The position numbers and the translations under genes are program-made. The notes beneath the pieces were generated by a model. It had not been told where the DNA came from and did not search any database. It saw nothing but the letters and a program-made list of their open reading frames with translations. This document shows, one piece after another, positions 1 to 10,472 of a DNA stretch of 64,000 bases (positions within the stretch are counted from its first letter, which is position 1; each line of letters begins with the position of its first letter). This DNA comes from an uncultured Bacteroidota bacterium (GTDB taxonomy: Bacteria > Bacteroidota > Bacteroidia > Flavobacteriales > Flavobacteriaceae): contig CACNQM010000005.1 of assembly GCA_902622595.1 (NCBI GenBank), positions 62,001-126,000 of the forward strand, written 5' to 3'.

Positions 1-47
1 ACATAAAGATTATTCGATGAAAGGAGTAACATAAAATCTTATTTATT
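1..47. other. short edge segment without a supported gene
   Basis: These bases lie downstream of the YqeY-family gene and reach the window edge. On the minus strand an ATG at 32-30 opens a frame to base 1, only ten codons, which is too short to judge. I see no hairpin with a T run. Confidence 0.3.
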
Positions 48-500
48 TTAACTCATTAATTTCCTTTTTACAATTTCTGCAATTACTCTACCCTCAGCTT
101 GCCCTGATACCTTTTCAGTTACACCAGAGATTACCTTACCCATATCTTTCATTGAATCTGCACCAATATCTATTATAACTTTATCAATAATTTCTGATAA
201 ATCTGACTCGCTCAATTGAGCAGGAAGAAATTCAGATATTATATCAGCTTGAGAAATTTCAACATTAGCTAGCTCATCTCTTTTTTGTTCTAAATATATT
301 TTTGCACTATCATTCCTTTGTTTTACCATTTTTTGCAAAATTTTTAATATAACTGGTTCGTCAATATCATCTTTTGATCCAGATTTAGTTTTTTCAATTA
401 ATATGGCTGATTTTATTGCCCTAAGAGAATCTAATCTAAGATTATCTTTTTTTTTCATTGAGTCCTTTATTGACTCATTAATTTTTTCTTCTATTTTCAT
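48..500 (-). CDS. GatB/YqeY domain protein
   Basis: This 150-residue soluble protein belongs to the YqeY family, which resembles the C-terminal tRNA-binding tail domain of the amidotransferase subunit GatB but stands alone. The family traits visible are a helical N-terminal half rich in Lys and Glu, the FLPAQLSESDL stretch near residues 91-101, MKDMGKVI near 116-123 and GQAEGRV near 133-139. No catalytic site is known for the family and its cellular role is unsettled. It is the last gene of the division cluster, three bases after ftsZ, an arrangement I associate with flavobacteria. It starts with ATG. Confidence 0.9.
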   Translation of the reverse strand: MKIEEKINESIKDSMKKKDNLRLDSLRAIKSAILIEKTKSGSKDDIDEPVILKILQKMVKQRNDSAKIYLEQKRDELANVEISQADIISEFLPAQLSESDLSEIIDKVIIDIGADSMKDMGKVISGVTEKVSGQAEGRVIAEIVKRKLMS

Positions 501-503
501 AAT

Positions 504-2378
504 TTAATCAACGTTGTCATGAAGGTATGTATTTACGTCAGGAAATTCTAGTTTATTTTCCTCATTTAAAAATGTCTTAGATTGATTTTCCTCACTTATT
601 TGTTTTAGATTATTGATTTCAATTCCCATTCTCTTATAGGCAGGAATTTTTTCAAGATCCTCTATCGAAGAGTGATTATTTTTAAAAACATAATTGTATT
701 TTTTTAAATTCTTTTTTCTAATCGAATTTTCATCATTATCATCATTATTATCATAATCAATACCAGAATCTATTGGCTTTTCAAATATGTTATTATTTTT
801 TTCAACTCCTTCTGAATCAATATTATCTATATCATCAATATTGTCATTTTCAAAAATCTCTGTATTTTGCTCAATATCTTGATCAAGATCTAATTTAATG
901 TACTCAATATTGGTTTCTTCAATATTATTATCAATTTTTACATTTGATTCAACAGGTTCTCTATTTTCATCGTTATTATAAATATTTTCTGAAAACTCTC
1001 CACTTCTAGAATCTAAAAAATTATCATTTGAAAAAAGACCAAATGAAATTTCAGATCTAGACTCTTCTAACTCTAACGAGGATTTTTCATCTGGAATTAC
1101 ATATTCGATATCATTTACTTCAATATCTTTTAAATAAGTTTCATGATTATCCATCAAATTAAAATCAGGATGTAAAACTTCGTAATCGATTTCAATATTT
1201 CTTAAAATTTCATTTATTTCACTGTCGATTTTTTTTTGTTTTGAGTCTTTATCTGGGATATCAAAATTTTCAGATATTTCGTCAGTTATATTAAATTCAA
1301 TTTTTTCTTCATCTAATATCTTTTGTTCAAAAGGATGATCTTGATCTAGAGAATAAATTACTTTTTTAGTTTCTGAGCTAACCAATGTATTTTGTTTTTC
1401 ATCTCCAAAACCAGTTGCTATAACTGTAACTGAAATATTATTACCTAGTTCAAGATCTTCACCTACTCCCATTATTATATTAGCATTATTTCCAGTTTCA
1501 TTTTGTATATATTCATTAATTTCTCCAATTTCATCTATTGTTATTTCTTCAGCTCCAGAAATAATTAATAATAATACATTTTTACTACCTTCAATTTTAT
1601 TATCATTTAATAATGGTGAATCTAATGCTTTCATAACAGCTTCATTAGCTCTATTAGACCCACTGGCAATTGAGGATCCCATTATAGCAGTTCCACTATT
1701 AGATAATACTGTTTTTGCATCTTTTAAATCTATATTTTGAGTGTAATGATGAGTAATTACTTGTGCAACTCCTTTTGCAGCTGTTGCTAAAACTTCATCT
1801 GCTTTTGAGAAACCCTCTTTAAAGCCAAGGTTACCATAAACCTCTCTTAATTTATTATTATTAATGATAATTAAAGAATCTACTGACCTTTTAAGTTTTT
1901 CAAGACCCTTGATAGCCTGAGATTCTCTATTCTTTCCTTCAAAACTAAAAGGGATAGTCACAATACCTACAGTTAGAATACCAAATTCTTTAGCCATGTC
2001 AGCAATAATTGGAGCAGCACCAGTTCCAGTTCCTCCTCCCATCCCTGCTGTAATAAATAGCATCTTAGTTTGAGTTTCCAATAGGTTTTTTATCTCTTCA
2101 TAGCTTTCCAGTGCTGCAAGTTTCCCAATTTCTGGATTTGCACCAGCCCCGAGCCCCTCCGTTAAATTAATACCAAGTTGAATCTTGTTAGGAACCGGAC
2201 TTTCTTCCAATGCTTGAGAATCAGTATTACAAATAACAAAATCAACGCCATTTATTCCTTGTTTATACATGTAATTTACAGCATTGCTTCCTCCCCCACC
2301 GATTCCCATAACTTTCATTACGTTACTTCTATTTTTTGGTAAATCAAAACTAAAGTTTGTGTCTATTTCTGTTTTCAT
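504..2378 (-). CDS. ftsZ: cell division protein FtsZ
   Basis: Tubulin-like GTPase that polymerises into the cytokinetic Z ring. The N-terminal GTPase domain shows the glycine-rich [10 protein letters not shown] stretch (about residues 25-34) and the tubulin signature GGGTGTG (114-120); the T7 loop and C-terminal globular part follow to about residue 325. A very long linker of roughly 250-300 residues, rich in Asp, Asn, Glu and Ile, comes next, making the protein 624 residues against about 380-400 in E. coli. The extreme C-terminus (LHDNVD) looks like the flavobacterial conserved tail peptide that would bind FtsA. The gene lies 15 bases after ftsA in the standard dcw order. Confidence 0.98.
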   Translation of the reverse strand: MKTEIDTNFSFDLPKNRSNVMKVMGIGGGGSNAVNYMYKQGINGVDFVICNTDSQALEESPVPNKIQLGINLTEGLGAGANPEIGKLAALESYEEIKNLLETQTKMLFITAGMGGGTGTGAAPIIADMAKEFGILTVGIVTIPFSFEGKNRESQAIKGLEKLKRSVDSLIIINNNKLREVYGNLGFKEGFSKADEVLATAAKGVAQVITHHYTQNIDLKDAKTVLSNSGTAIMGSSIASGSNRANEAVMKALDSPLLNDNKIEGSKNVLLLIISGAEEITIDEIGEINEYIQNETGNNANIIMGVGEDLELGNNISVTVIATGFGDEKQNTLVSSETKKVIYSLDQDHPFEQKILDEEKIEFNITDEISENFDIPDKDSKQKKIDSEINEILRNIEIDYEVLHPDFNLMDNHETYLKDIEVNDIEYVIPDEKSSLELEESRSEISFGLFSNDNFLDSRSGEFSENIYNNDENREPVESNVKIDNNIEETNIEYIKLDLDQDIEQNTEIFENDNIDDIDNIDSEGVEKNNNIFEKPIDSGIDYDNNDDNDENSIRKKNLKKYNYVFKNNHSSIEDLEKIPAYKRMGIEINNLKQISEENQSKTFLNEENKLEFPDVNTYLHDNVD

Positions 2379-2393
2379 ATTTTAAATTTTATT

Positions 2394-3680
2394 TTAATTA
2401 TCAATTGTGTTATCCACGTTATCTATAAATTTTTTGAATCCTTCTCCCCACTTAGTAAGAATATTTTTTCTTTCATGGTTAACTAGATCTTTTTCAGTCG
2501 TACTCATAATGTTCTTTTGATCCTCAGAATCTTTTTCAATTGCTTTCATTAATAACCCTACTGCTGTTGAAAAAATAGGATTATAATCATTGGGATCTCC
2601 AGCTAAATGTTCACCTGGAAAACCAATTCTAGTATCCATTCCAGTAACATATTCTGTAAGTTGTTTAAGATGCCTTAATTGACTTCCACCTCCCGTTAAG
2701 ACAATACCAGCAATAAGCTTCTTTTTAGAATCCTCATGACCGTAATTTTTAATTTCTAAATATGCTTGTTCTATAATCTCAACAATTCTCGCATTGATTA
2801 TTTTTGACAGAGTTTTTAAAGAGATTTCTTTGGGTTCTCTACCTCTAAGTCCAGGAATAGAAACTATATCTGAGTCTTTGTTTTCACCTGGCCAAGCTGA
2901 ACCAAATTTGATTTTTAATTGCTCTGCTTGATTACCTATAATTGAACATCCTTCTTTGATATCCTCAGTAATTACATTTCCTCCAAATGGGATAACAGCA
3001 GTATGCTTAATTATACCATCTTTAAAAATTGCTACATCAGTTGTACCACCACCAATATCAATTAAAGCAACTCCAGCATCTTTTTCTTCTTCAGATAAAA
3101 CAGCATCAGATGAAGCCAGAGGCTCAAGTGTAACATCTCCCATTTGTAATCCAGAACTCTTAATACACCTTCCAATATTTCTTATAGATGAAACTTGACC
3201 AACAACAATGTGAAAATTAGCCTCAAGTCTACCTCCATACATACCTATCGGTTCTTTTATTTCAGATTGACCATCTACTTTAAAATCCTGAGGTAAAACA
3301 TGAATTATTTCCTCACCTGGAAGCATAACCAGCTTGTATACTTGGTCTATTAATTTGTCAATATCATCCTCATTTATAACTTCGTCAGGATTTTCTCTTG
3401 TAATATAATCACTATGTTGAAGGCTTCTAATATGTTGTCCTGCAATACCAACAGCAACCTCCGAAATTTCAATATTAGATTTACTCTGGGCTTCTTCAAT
3501 TGCTATTTTAATTGATTGAATAGTTTGCGTTATGTTATTGACAACACCGCGATGGACTCCAAGACTTTGTGATTTTCCAACTCCAAGAACATTTATTTTG
3601 TTAAACTGATTTCTTTCCCCGACCATCGCAACAATTTTTGTTGTTCCTATATCTAATCCAACTGAAAATGATTTATTCAT
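2394..3680 (-). CDS. ftsA: cell division protein FtsA
   Basis: Actin-fold ATPase that anchors FtsZ filaments to the inner membrane and recruits later divisome proteins. The three actin/Hsp70 nucleotide motifs are visible: DIGTTK at residues 10-15, DIGGGTTD at 208-215 and LTGGGSQL at 328-335. The C-terminal residues (about 407-428, containing KWGEGFKKFIDNV) can form the amphipathic membrane-targeting helix. Length (428) is normal for the family. It lies between ftsQ and ftsZ with gaps of 4 and 15 bases, so translation of the three is probably linked. Confidence 0.97.
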   Translation of the reverse strand: MNKSFSVGLDIGTTKIVAMVGERNQFNKINVLGVGKSQSLGVHRGVVNNITQTIQSIKIAIEEAQSKSNIEISEVAVGIAGQHIRSLQHSDYITRENPDEVINEDDIDKLIDQVYKLVMLPGEEIIHVLPQDFKVDGQSEIKEPIGMYGGRLEANFHIVVGQVSSIRNIGRCIKSSGLQMGDVTLEPLASSDAVLSEEEKDAGVALIDIGGGTTDVAIFKDGIIKHTAVIPFGGNVITEDIKEGCSIIGNQAEQLKIKFGSAWPGENKDSDIVSIPGLRGREPKEISLKTLSKIINARIVEIIEQAYLEIKNYGHEDSKKKLIAGIVLTGGGSQLRHLKQLTEYVTGMDTRIGFPGEHLAGDPNDYNPIFSTAVGLLMKAIEKDSEDQKNIMSTTEKDLVNHERKNILTKWGEGFKKFIDNVDNTIDN

Positions 3681-3684
3681 AATA

Positions 3685-4383
3685 TTATTTTTTTATTGCT
3701 ACTAAGTGATTATTATATACTAAGTCTATCTGTTTATAATTTTTGTGATTAATTTTTTTTGATTTATATGCATAAAAAGCTTTTAACATTTTTAACTTAT
3801 CATTTATTCTATTTTGATTTCCCAGATTTACATCCAAATCCAAATTTTTTATTCTTACATATAAATGATCATTCTTAAACCATATTTCTTTTAATTTATT
3901 TTTAAAGAACTTATCTTTTTTAAAAGCTGAGATAACATTTAAAATTTTTAAAATTTGCTGTTGAGTTATATTCCCATTAATTGAAGGAAGGGAATCATTT
4001 CTAGTTTGGTCTTTTTTAAAAACATTACCATTGATATCAATTAAAGTATTTGAATCTTTTAAATACGCAATAGCTGTCCTGTCAGTAAATTTTATTCCAA
4101 GCTCATTTTTATCGTTATAATAAATATCAATGTTTTCAATTGATTTTATCTCCTTTAGTTTTGCCTCAACCTCTAAAAAATCATTATCTTTTATCAAGTT
4201 TTGAAACTGTTTTTTACTGATTAAACTTTTGATAATTTCTTTATTATTAATAAATCCTTTAGATGTATGCTCTATATTATTAATCTCTAAATCATAACAA
4301 TTATCGGTGTTATTAAATGAACTAAGTAATCCCATGAAAATAAGCAGTGATAACAACCCTAACATTATAATTAATCTATACAT
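3685..4383 (-). CDS. ftsQ: cell division protein FtsQ
   Basis: Bitopic inner-membrane divisome protein that links the early Z ring to FtsL and the FtsW-FtsI synthase. One membrane helix is seen at about residues 3-22 (IIMLGLLSLLIFMGLL), followed by a periplasmic region with the diverged POTRA-like domain of the family. I start it at the ATG at 4383 (MYRLII), whose first bases overlap the murC stop by 8 bases. A longer frame opens at 4431 but would run deeply into murC and put 16 extra charged residues before the membrane helix. FtsQ is poorly conserved; the assignment rests on the helix, the length (232) and the fixed position between murC and ftsA. Confidence 0.85.
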   Translation of the reverse strand: MYRLIIMLGLLSLLIFMGLLSSFNNTDNCYDLEINNIEHTSKGFINNKEIIKSLISKKQFQNLIKDNDFLEVEAKLKEIKSIENIDIYYNDKNELGIKFTDRTAIAYLKDSNTLIDINGNVFKKDQTRNDSLPSINGNITQQQILKILNVISAFKKDKFFKNKLKEIWFKNDHLYVRIKNLDLDVNLGNQNRINDKLKMLKAFYAYKSKKINHKNYKQIDLVYNNHLVAIKK

Positions 4384-5707
4384 TTTGAAATATTTCTTTA
4401 TTAAGATTTTCTGATATGTTTCCAGCACCAAGAATAGAAATAACCTCTATTTTTGAATTGATTACTATATCTTCAATTGATTTCCCATCAATGAGTTCCT
4501 TTCTTGAACAATTAATTTTTTCTAATAAAATTTGTGAACTAACTCCAATTATGGGCTTTTCTCTGGCAGGATATATATCTAAAAGATATACCTCATCAAA
4601 TTTTGATAAAACGATTGCAAACTCATCCATTAAGTCCCTTGTTCTAGAAAAAAGATGAGGTTGAAATACAACAGCTTTTGATTTATTCTTATAATTTGTT
4701 TGAATCGTGTTGAGCACCGATTCAATTTCAGTTGGGTGATGAGCATAGTCATCAATAACAACTTTGTTTTCTAGTTTATAAATATCCATTCTTCTTTCAA
4801 TCCCTTTAAAATTTGAAAGAAATGGTAATAAATTTTGAATATCAATTTCTTCTATTTGGTCAATTATTGATAGTGCCGCTAAAACGTTCTTTAGATTATG
4901 GAGACCAATAATGTTTGCAGAAATATTTGAGTAAAAATTATTGGGTGTTTTAAGATCAAATCTAATTTCATTTTCTAAAATATTTATATTATTTATATAA
5001 TAATCTGAATCACTTTTGATGGAAAAAGAAAAATCCTTATAAATATCTATTTCAGCATCTGTAATTAATACATCTTTTACATTATTAGTAAATGATTTAA
5101 AACTTTCAACCAAGGATTTAAGGTCTCCATAAATATCAAGATGATCACTTTCAATTGAGGTAATGACAGCATAATTAGGATTAAGATTTAGGAATGATCT
5201 ATCATATTCATCAGCCTCAACAATTATGTAGTCATCTCCTGTATTAATAAAATTTGAATCAAAACATTTCATAATTCCTCCAATAAAAGCTTTAAAATGT
5301 ATACCTGACGAATGGAATAAATGACTAATTATTGCAGAAGTAGTTGTTTTACCATGGGTTCCTGCCACAGCAATACATTTAGATTGTCTTGATATTTCAC
5401 CAAGCATTTCGGATCTTTTATAAATTTGATTATTCCCATTTTTTCTAAAATATTTCAAAAATATATTATCATCTGGAATAGCAGGAGTGTATACTACAAT
5501 TACATCATCTTTTTTCATATAATCTGGAATACTCTCAAGGCTCAACTTGTTAATAACATCAATGCCTTTTTTTAAAAGAATTTTAATTGATTTATTTTCT
5601 GATGCATCATAACCAAGAATAGTGTTTTCTTTTTCATGTAAGTATTGAGCAATTGAAGACATTCCAATACCGCCAATTCCTATAAAAAAATACTTTTTTT
5701 TAGTCAT
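4376..5707 (-). CDS. murC: UDP-N-acetylmuramate-L-alanine ligase MurC
   Basis: Cytoplasmic ATP-dependent ligase that adds L-Ala to UDP-MurNAc, the first peptide step of peptidoglycan synthesis. The N-terminal nucleotide fold has GIGGIGMSS at residues 10-18, the Mur-ligase ATP loop is GTHGKTT at 116-122, and the DDYAHHPTEI motif typical of MurC follows in the C-terminal half. The 443 residues are a normal length. It overlaps murG by 8 bases upstream and ftsQ by 8 bases downstream. Confidence 0.97.
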   Translation of the reverse strand: MTKKKYFFIGIGGIGMSSIAQYLHEKENTILGYDASENKSIKILLKKGIDVINKLSLESIPDYMKKDDVIVVYTPAIPDDNIFLKYFRKNGNNQIYKRSEMLGEISRQSKCIAVAGTHGKTTTSAIISHLFHSSGIHFKAFIGGIMKCFDSNFINTGDDYIIVEADEYDRSFLNLNPNYAVITSIESDHLDIYGDLKSLVESFKSFTNNVKDVLITDAEIDIYKDFSFSIKSDSDYYINNINILENEIRFDLKTPNNFYSNISANIIGLHNLKNVLAALSIIDQIEEIDIQNLLPFLSNFKGIERRMDIYKLENKVVIDDYAHHPTEIESVLNTIQTNYKNKSKAVVFQPHLFSRTRDLMDEFAIVLSKFDEVYLLDIYPAREKPIIGVSSQILLEKINCSRKELIDGKSIEDIVINSKIEVISILGAGNISENLNKEIFQNV

Positions 5708-6791
5708 TTTTTAGATGTTTTTTTATTAAGTCCACTATATCAAATGATGCATTTGGCATAGCTATCTTAGACATATTATATGATAGATCATCCCTTAGAT
5801 TTTTGTCATTTAAAAGAAGATCCAGTTTACTTTTAAATATCAAGTCAAGATCTTTTTCCTCTATACATATACATGCATCTTTTTCTTCAATACTCTTCGC
5901 ATTTTTTAGTTGATGATCTTCAGCAACATTTGGAGAAGGAATTAGTATGGAAGGTTTTGAAACTATTGCTAATTCTGATAGTGTTAAAGCTCCACTTCGT
6001 GCAATTATTATATCTGATGTAAAGTAAATTGAGTCGATATCTTCAATAAAGTCTGTAACAAATACCTTATCAGAATTAAAACTTTTATAGTCATTGTAAT
6101 AACTTCTTCCACATTGCCATATTGTAAAAATATTTCTAGAAATTAAGAAATCTATATTTTCTTTAATTGTTTTATTTATTTTATCTGAACCTAAACTTCC
6201 GCCTAACACTGTTATTACTATCATACTTTCTTTAATATTTAGTTTATTTCTTTGATTAACTAAATTTTTATTTGATTTAATGGATTCTCTGATTGGGTTA
6301 CCTGTTTTGTATATTTTTTTTGAAGGAAAATATTTTTCCATCTTATCATATGCAACAGATATGTAATTAGTGTATTTAGATAATAGCCTATTAGATATTC
6401 CTGGAAATGAATTCTGCTCTTGAATTAATGTTGGAATTCTAAATATTGAAGATATAAAGACAATAGGAAAACTTGCAAAACCTCCTGTCCCAACAACAAA
6501 GTTGGGTCTAAAGCTTAAGATTATGATGATAGACTGTATAAAACTAATTATAAGTTTAAATGGAAGTAAGATATTCTTTAAAGTGAATGACCTTTGCAAT
6601 CCACTAATTAAAAGTCCATGAATTTTATATCCATATTTTGGAATAATATTCATTTCCATTTTTCCCTTAGCTCCAATAAACTTTATTTCAGGATTATCAA
6701 AAGATTTGTTTATTTCATTAGCAATAGATAATGCAGGGTATATATGACCTCCTGTTCCTCCTCCTGATATTATAAATCTATTTTTATTCAT
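5700..6791 (-). CDS. murG: UDP-GlcNAc transferase MurG (lipid II synthase)
   Basis: Peripheral inner-membrane GT-B glycosyltransferase that adds GlcNAc to lipid I to make lipid II. The N-terminal lipid I-binding loop GGTGGH is at residues 11-16 and a second glycine loop GTGGF at 101-105. In the C-terminal domain, SGALTLSE (266-273) and EDHQ (291-294) form the UDP-GlcNAc pocket. The hydrophobic stretch at about 74-95 is the usual membrane-contact patch. It overlaps ftsW and murC by 8 bases each, indicating translational coupling within the dcw operon. Confidence 0.97.
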   Translation of the reverse strand: MNKNRFIISGGGTGGHIYPALSIANEINKSFDNPEIKFIGAKGKMEMNIIPKYGYKIHGLLISGLQRSFTLKNILLPFKLIISFIQSIIIILSFRPNFVVGTGGFASFPIVFISSIFRIPTLIQEQNSFPGISNRLLSKYTNYISVAYDKMEKYFPSKKIYKTGNPIRESIKSNKNLVNQRNKLNIKESMIVITVLGGSLGSDKINKTIKENIDFLISRNIFTIWQCGRSYYNDYKSFNSDKVFVTDFIEDIDSIYFTSDIIIARSGALTLSELAIVSKPSILIPSPNVAEDHQLKNAKSIEEKDACICIEEKDLDLIFKSKLDLLLNDKNLRDDLSYNMSKIAMPNASFDIVDLIKKHLKND

Positions 6792-7926
6792 TTTTATTTT
6801 TTATTGAAGAGCTTACACTTAGTATCATTCCCAATGATATACATGTCATCCAAGCAGAAGTTCCACCGCTGCTAATTAAGGGTAGATTCTGACCAGTTAC
6901 GGGAATTATTTGTGTCGCAACTGAGATATTTGTAAATGCTTGAGTTATTATAAAGATTCCTAAACCAGAAACTAGTATTTTTCCAAACCTGTCCTTAGCT
7001 TTATGAGTAATAACTAATATTCTAAAAAACATTAATGTATATAATATTATTATCAATGACCCACCAGCAATACCATACTCCTCTACAATTATTGCAAAAA
7101 TGAAATCAGAATTACTCTGAGGTAGATGATTTTTCATTATACTTTTTCCAGCACCAACACCAATTAAACCTCCATTATTTATTGCTATTTTAGCTCTTTG
7201 AATTTGATAGCTTGCATCCAAATTATCACTTGAATTGAAGTTTTCAATTCTACTAATCCAAGTATCTATTCTATTTGGGAATTGATCTGGATATGTCTTT
7301 GCTAAAAAGAAAAAGGTTGTTGAAAGAAAACCTATTATCAAAAATATTTTTAATAAATGAGTTATTGGCAAACCTGAAATAAAAAGTATTAAAATCAGTG
7401 AACCAAATATCAAAAGTGCAGACGATAGATTAAATGGTAGTATAAGGAAAATATATATAAAAATTGGAAGCCAAAGTGGTATAATCGTCTCTTTAAACTT
7501 TGTTTTTGATAAATTAACTTTTGATAAATATCTAGCAGTGTAAGTAATTATTATAATAGCTGCTAGGGATGAAGTTTGAAAACTTATACCTACAAATGGG
7601 ATGTCTATCCATCTACTTGCTGCTGAACCGCCAATAGTTGTTCCCTGACTTAATGTATATACTAATAACAATAATCCTACAGGTAACAGAATTATCGACA
7701 TTCCTTTAAAAAGTTTGTGAGGCACTAACTTTATGGACATCATCAGTAAAAGACCAAATAATATTATAATAAAATGTTTCAATAAATAAAAAATTGGAGA
7801 AGACCCATCTATTACATATGAGAGATATGAGCTAGAAGAAAAAACTGGGAAAAAAGAAAAAAGTGATAGCAATAAAATTATTACTAACAGAACTTTATCT
7901 CCAAATATTAGACTCTTTGTACTCAT
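6784..7926 (-). CDS. ftsW: SEDS peptidoglycan polymerase FtsW
   Basis: Polytopic inner-membrane glycosyltransferase of the SEDS family that polymerises lipid II at the septum with FtsI. About ten hydrophobic segments are seen over 380 residues. Family signatures include AASRWI (102-107), the VGAGKSIMK region (257-265), EEYG (282-285) and PVTGQNLPLISSGGTS (342-357). I call FtsW rather than RodA because it sits between murD and murG in a dcw cluster. It abuts murD with no gap and overlaps murG by 8 bases. Confidence 0.96.
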   Translation of the reverse strand: MSTKSLIFGDKVLLVIILLLSLFSFFPVFSSSSYLSYVIDGSSPIFYLLKHFIIILFGLLLMMSIKLVPHKLFKGMSIILLPVGLLLLVYTLSQGTTIGGSAASRWIDIPFVGISFQTSSLAAIIIITYTARYLSKVNLSKTKFKETIIPLWLPIFIYIFLILPFNLSSALLIFGSLILILFISGLPITHLLKIFLIIGFLSTTFFFLAKTYPDQFPNRIDTWISRIENFNSSDNLDASYQIQRAKIAINNGGLIGVGAGKSIMKNHLPQSNSDFIFAIIVEEYGIAGGSLIIILYTLMFFRILVITHKAKDRFGKILVSGLGIFIITQAFTNISVATQIIPVTGQNLPLISSGGTSAWMTCISLGMILSVSSSIKNKNE

Positions 7927-9255
7927 CTATAAACTCCTTACCGCCTCTTTAAATTGATCACCTCTGTCCTCATAATTGTTAAACAAATCATAACTTGCAC
8001 ATGCAGGAGATAATAGAACATTATCCTTTTTAATTGCAATTTTATTTGCAACTTTTACTGCTTCTGTAATTGACTCAGTCTCTACTATAATCTCAATTAC
8101 TGGCTTAAAAGTTTCTATAATTTTAGTATTATTAATTCCAAGACAAATAATTGCTTTAACCTTCTCCCTAACAATTGGAAGTAAGTCTGTATAATCATTT
8201 CCTTTATCTACTCCGCCAGCAATCCAAATTGTAGGAGCTCTCATTGAATCAAGAGCATAATATGTAGCATTAACATTTGTAGCTTTAGAGTCGTTTATGT
8301 AATTTACTCCTTGTATTTTTAAAAACTTCTCAAGTCGATGAGGAAGACCAGAGAAAGTTAAGAGACTCTCTCTAATTATATCATTATCTATTTTTAGTAA
8401 ATCGGAGACTGTAATTGCAGCCATTGCATTAAGAAGATTATGCCTCCCTTTAAGCGCAAATTCGTCGGTATTTATCATAATAGTTTTTTTTTTGTTATAA
8501 AGAATTTTTTTATCTAATGTTATTTGATTTTGTCTTTTAGTGTTTATACCTATTGGAATTTTATTTACATCTAATCTATTTACTCTTAGTGCCTCTAATA
8601 AAATTTTATCATCAGAGTTATAAATTAAATAGTCTGATGATTTTTGGTTTTTTGCAATTTTCATTTTTGCATCAACGTACTTACCGAAATCATTTTCATA
8701 TCTATCTAGATGATCTTCAATAATATTTGTAATAACAGAAATATTTGGTCTAAATTTTTTGATATCGTCAAGTTGGAAACTGCTAATCTCAAGTACATAG
8801 ATATCCTTATCCCCAGTTAGAAGCATTTTAGAAAAGCTATCACCGATATTACCTGCCAGACCAACATCTAAACCAGCTCTTTTTAGTATGTGGTAGATAA
8901 GTTTGGTGGTAGTTGTTTTTCCATTAGTTCCAGTAACACAAATCTTAAATGAATTAGAATATTTACTTGCAAATTCAATCTCAGAAACTATTGGTATTCC
9001 AGATAACTTAATTTTTGAAATTATTTCAGAAGAATTAGATATACCTGGACTTTTAATAACAAAATCCGATAACTTAATTTTGTCAAAAGAGTGATTTTCT
9101 TCTTCAAACATTATAGACTTCTTGGTCATTTCTGATTTTTTCTCTTCATTTATTTTATTAGAATCAGATACAAATACATTAAAGCCTTTAAAATGAGCCA
9201 ACATAGCAGCTCCAAATCCACTTTCACCAGCACCAAGAATTGTTATACTCTTCAT
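7927..9255 (-). CDS. murD: UDP-MurNAc-L-Ala-D-Glu ligase MurD
   Basis: Cytoplasmic ATP-dependent ligase that adds D-glutamate to UDP-MurNAc-L-Ala. It has an N-terminal dinucleotide-like fold (GAGESGFGAA at 8-17), the ATP loop GTNGKTTTT at 109-117, the ISSFQL segment that contacts substrate, and the NDSKATN motif in the C-terminal half. The length of 442 is normal. It lies directly between mraY and ftsW with no intergenic bases on either side. Confidence 0.97.
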   Translation of the reverse strand: MKSITILGAGESGFGAAMLAHFKGFNVFVSDSNKINEEKKSEMTKKSIMFEEENHSFDKIKLSDFVIKSPGISNSSEIISKIKLSGIPIVSEIEFASKYSNSFKICVTGTNGKTTTTKLIYHILKRAGLDVGLAGNIGDSFSKMLLTGDKDIYVLEISSFQLDDIKKFRPNISVITNIIEDHLDRYENDFGKYVDAKMKIAKNQKSSDYLIYNSDDKILLEALRVNRLDVNKIPIGINTKRQNQITLDKKILYNKKKTIMINTDEFALKGRHNLLNAMAAITVSDLLKIDNDIIRESLLTFSGLPHRLEKFLKIQGVNYINDSKATNVNATYYALDSMRAPTIWIAGGVDKGNDYTDLLPIVREKVKAIICLGINNTKIIETFKPVIEIIVETESITEAVKVANKIAIKKDNVLLSPACASYDLFNNYEDRGDQFKEAVRSL

Positions 9256-10470
9256 CTATCTAATTTTTAATGTTAGTATTGATATAACTGCTAAAAAAAT
9301 TCCAATAATCCACAATCTTGAAACTATTTTACTTTCATGGTAACCTACTTTTTGAAAATGATGATGTATTGGTGACATCAAAAAAATACGTTTTCCTACT
9401 CCTGTATTTTTTTTGGTTAGCTTAAAATAGCTTACTTGGATTATGACTGAAAGTGCTTCAAGAAGAAATACACCGCATAAAATTGGAATTAATAGTTCTT
9501 TCCTAATAAGTATCGAAATTACTGCAATTAAGCCACCTACAGTTAAACTTCCAGTATCTCCCATAAAAACTGATGCTGGATAGGTGTTATACCAGAGGAA
9601 ACCAACTAATGACCCAAGTAAAGCTGCAATGAAAATTGTTATTTCACCAACTCTTGGAATATACATTATATTCAAATAATCTGAGAAAATTATATTTCCT
9701 GATGTCCAAGCAAAAACTCCAAGAGTAAAGATAATTATAGCAGAGAGTCCAGCAGAGAGTCCATCTAAACCGTCAGTTAGATTATTAGAATTTGAAACTG
9801 ATGCTATAATAAAAATTATTATTGGGATTATTATCAACCATAAATAATTTGATTGATCTCCAAAAATAGCTTTTGACACTTCATTATAATCTAACTCATT
9901 ATTTTTAAAAAAAGGTATTGTTGTTTTATAGGATTTAATTTCCTCTATTTGAGATAATTCTATTTTATTAGAATTTAAGTTTTTATCAAATTCAACAATA
10001 GTTATATTATTATTGGTTAATAAAACTATCCCAACAAAAATTCCTAATAGTGACTGACCTGCAATTTTGAATTTTCCATGAAGTCCTTTTTTGTCTTTTT
10101 TAAAGACTTTGATGTAATCATCAATTAATCCAATGGTTCCCAAAATTAAACTAGATATAATAAGAATTTGTATATAAATATTTTCAAGATTTGACATCAA
10201 AATTACCGGGACTAAAGTGCCAATTATTATTATTATACCTCCCATAGTTGGGGTACCTGCTTTTTTCTTTTCACCTTCTAAACCAAGTTCCCTTATATTT
10301 TCACCTACCTGTTTTACTTTTAAGTAATTGATTATTTTTTTCCCAAAAACAATTGATATTAACAGTGCCATTATTACAGTAACTGCTGCTCTAAAAGATA
10401 AATAGCCAAATAAACTTGCCCCAGGTAAATTAAATTGACTTTCTAATATTTCAAATAGGTGGTATAACAT
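9256..10470 (-). CDS. mraY: phospho-MurNAc-pentapeptide translocase MraY
   Basis: Integral membrane enzyme that transfers phospho-MurNAc-pentapeptide to undecaprenyl phosphate, giving lipid I. Catalytic motifs are clear: LIDDYIK around 115-121, NLTDGLDGL at 230-238, GDTGSL at 304-309 and SPIHHHF at 366-372. About ten transmembrane helices are predicted by eye. At 404 residues it is longer than E. coli MraY (360) because of a polar insertion at about residues 160-206 between two membrane helices, a trait I associate with Bacteroidota. It is two bases downstream of murE. Confidence 0.97.
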   Translation of the reverse strand: MLYHLFEILESQFNLPGASLFGYLSFRAAVTVIMALLISIVFGKKIINYLKVKQVGENIRELGLEGEKKKAGTPTMGGIIIIIGTLVPVILMSNLENIYIQILIISSLILGTIGLIDDYIKVFKKDKKGLHGKFKIAGQSLLGIFVGIVLLTNNNITIVEFDKNLNSNKIELSQIEEIKSYKTTIPFFKNNELDYNEVSKAIFGDQSNYLWLIIIPIIIFIIASVSNSNNLTDGLDGLSAGLSAIIIFTLGVFAWTSGNIIFSDYLNIMYIPRVGEITIFIAALLGSLVGFLWYNTYPASVFMGDTGSLTVGGLIAVISILIRKELLIPILCGVFLLEALSVIIQVSYFKLTKKNTGVGKRIFLMSPIHHHFQKVGYHESKIVSRLWIIGIFLAVISILTLKIR

Positions 10471-10472
10471 TG

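Noticed and set aside
1-32. Start of a further minus-strand gene at the window edge (ATG at 32-30)
   Set aside because: Only ten codons are visible and they match nothing I recognise.
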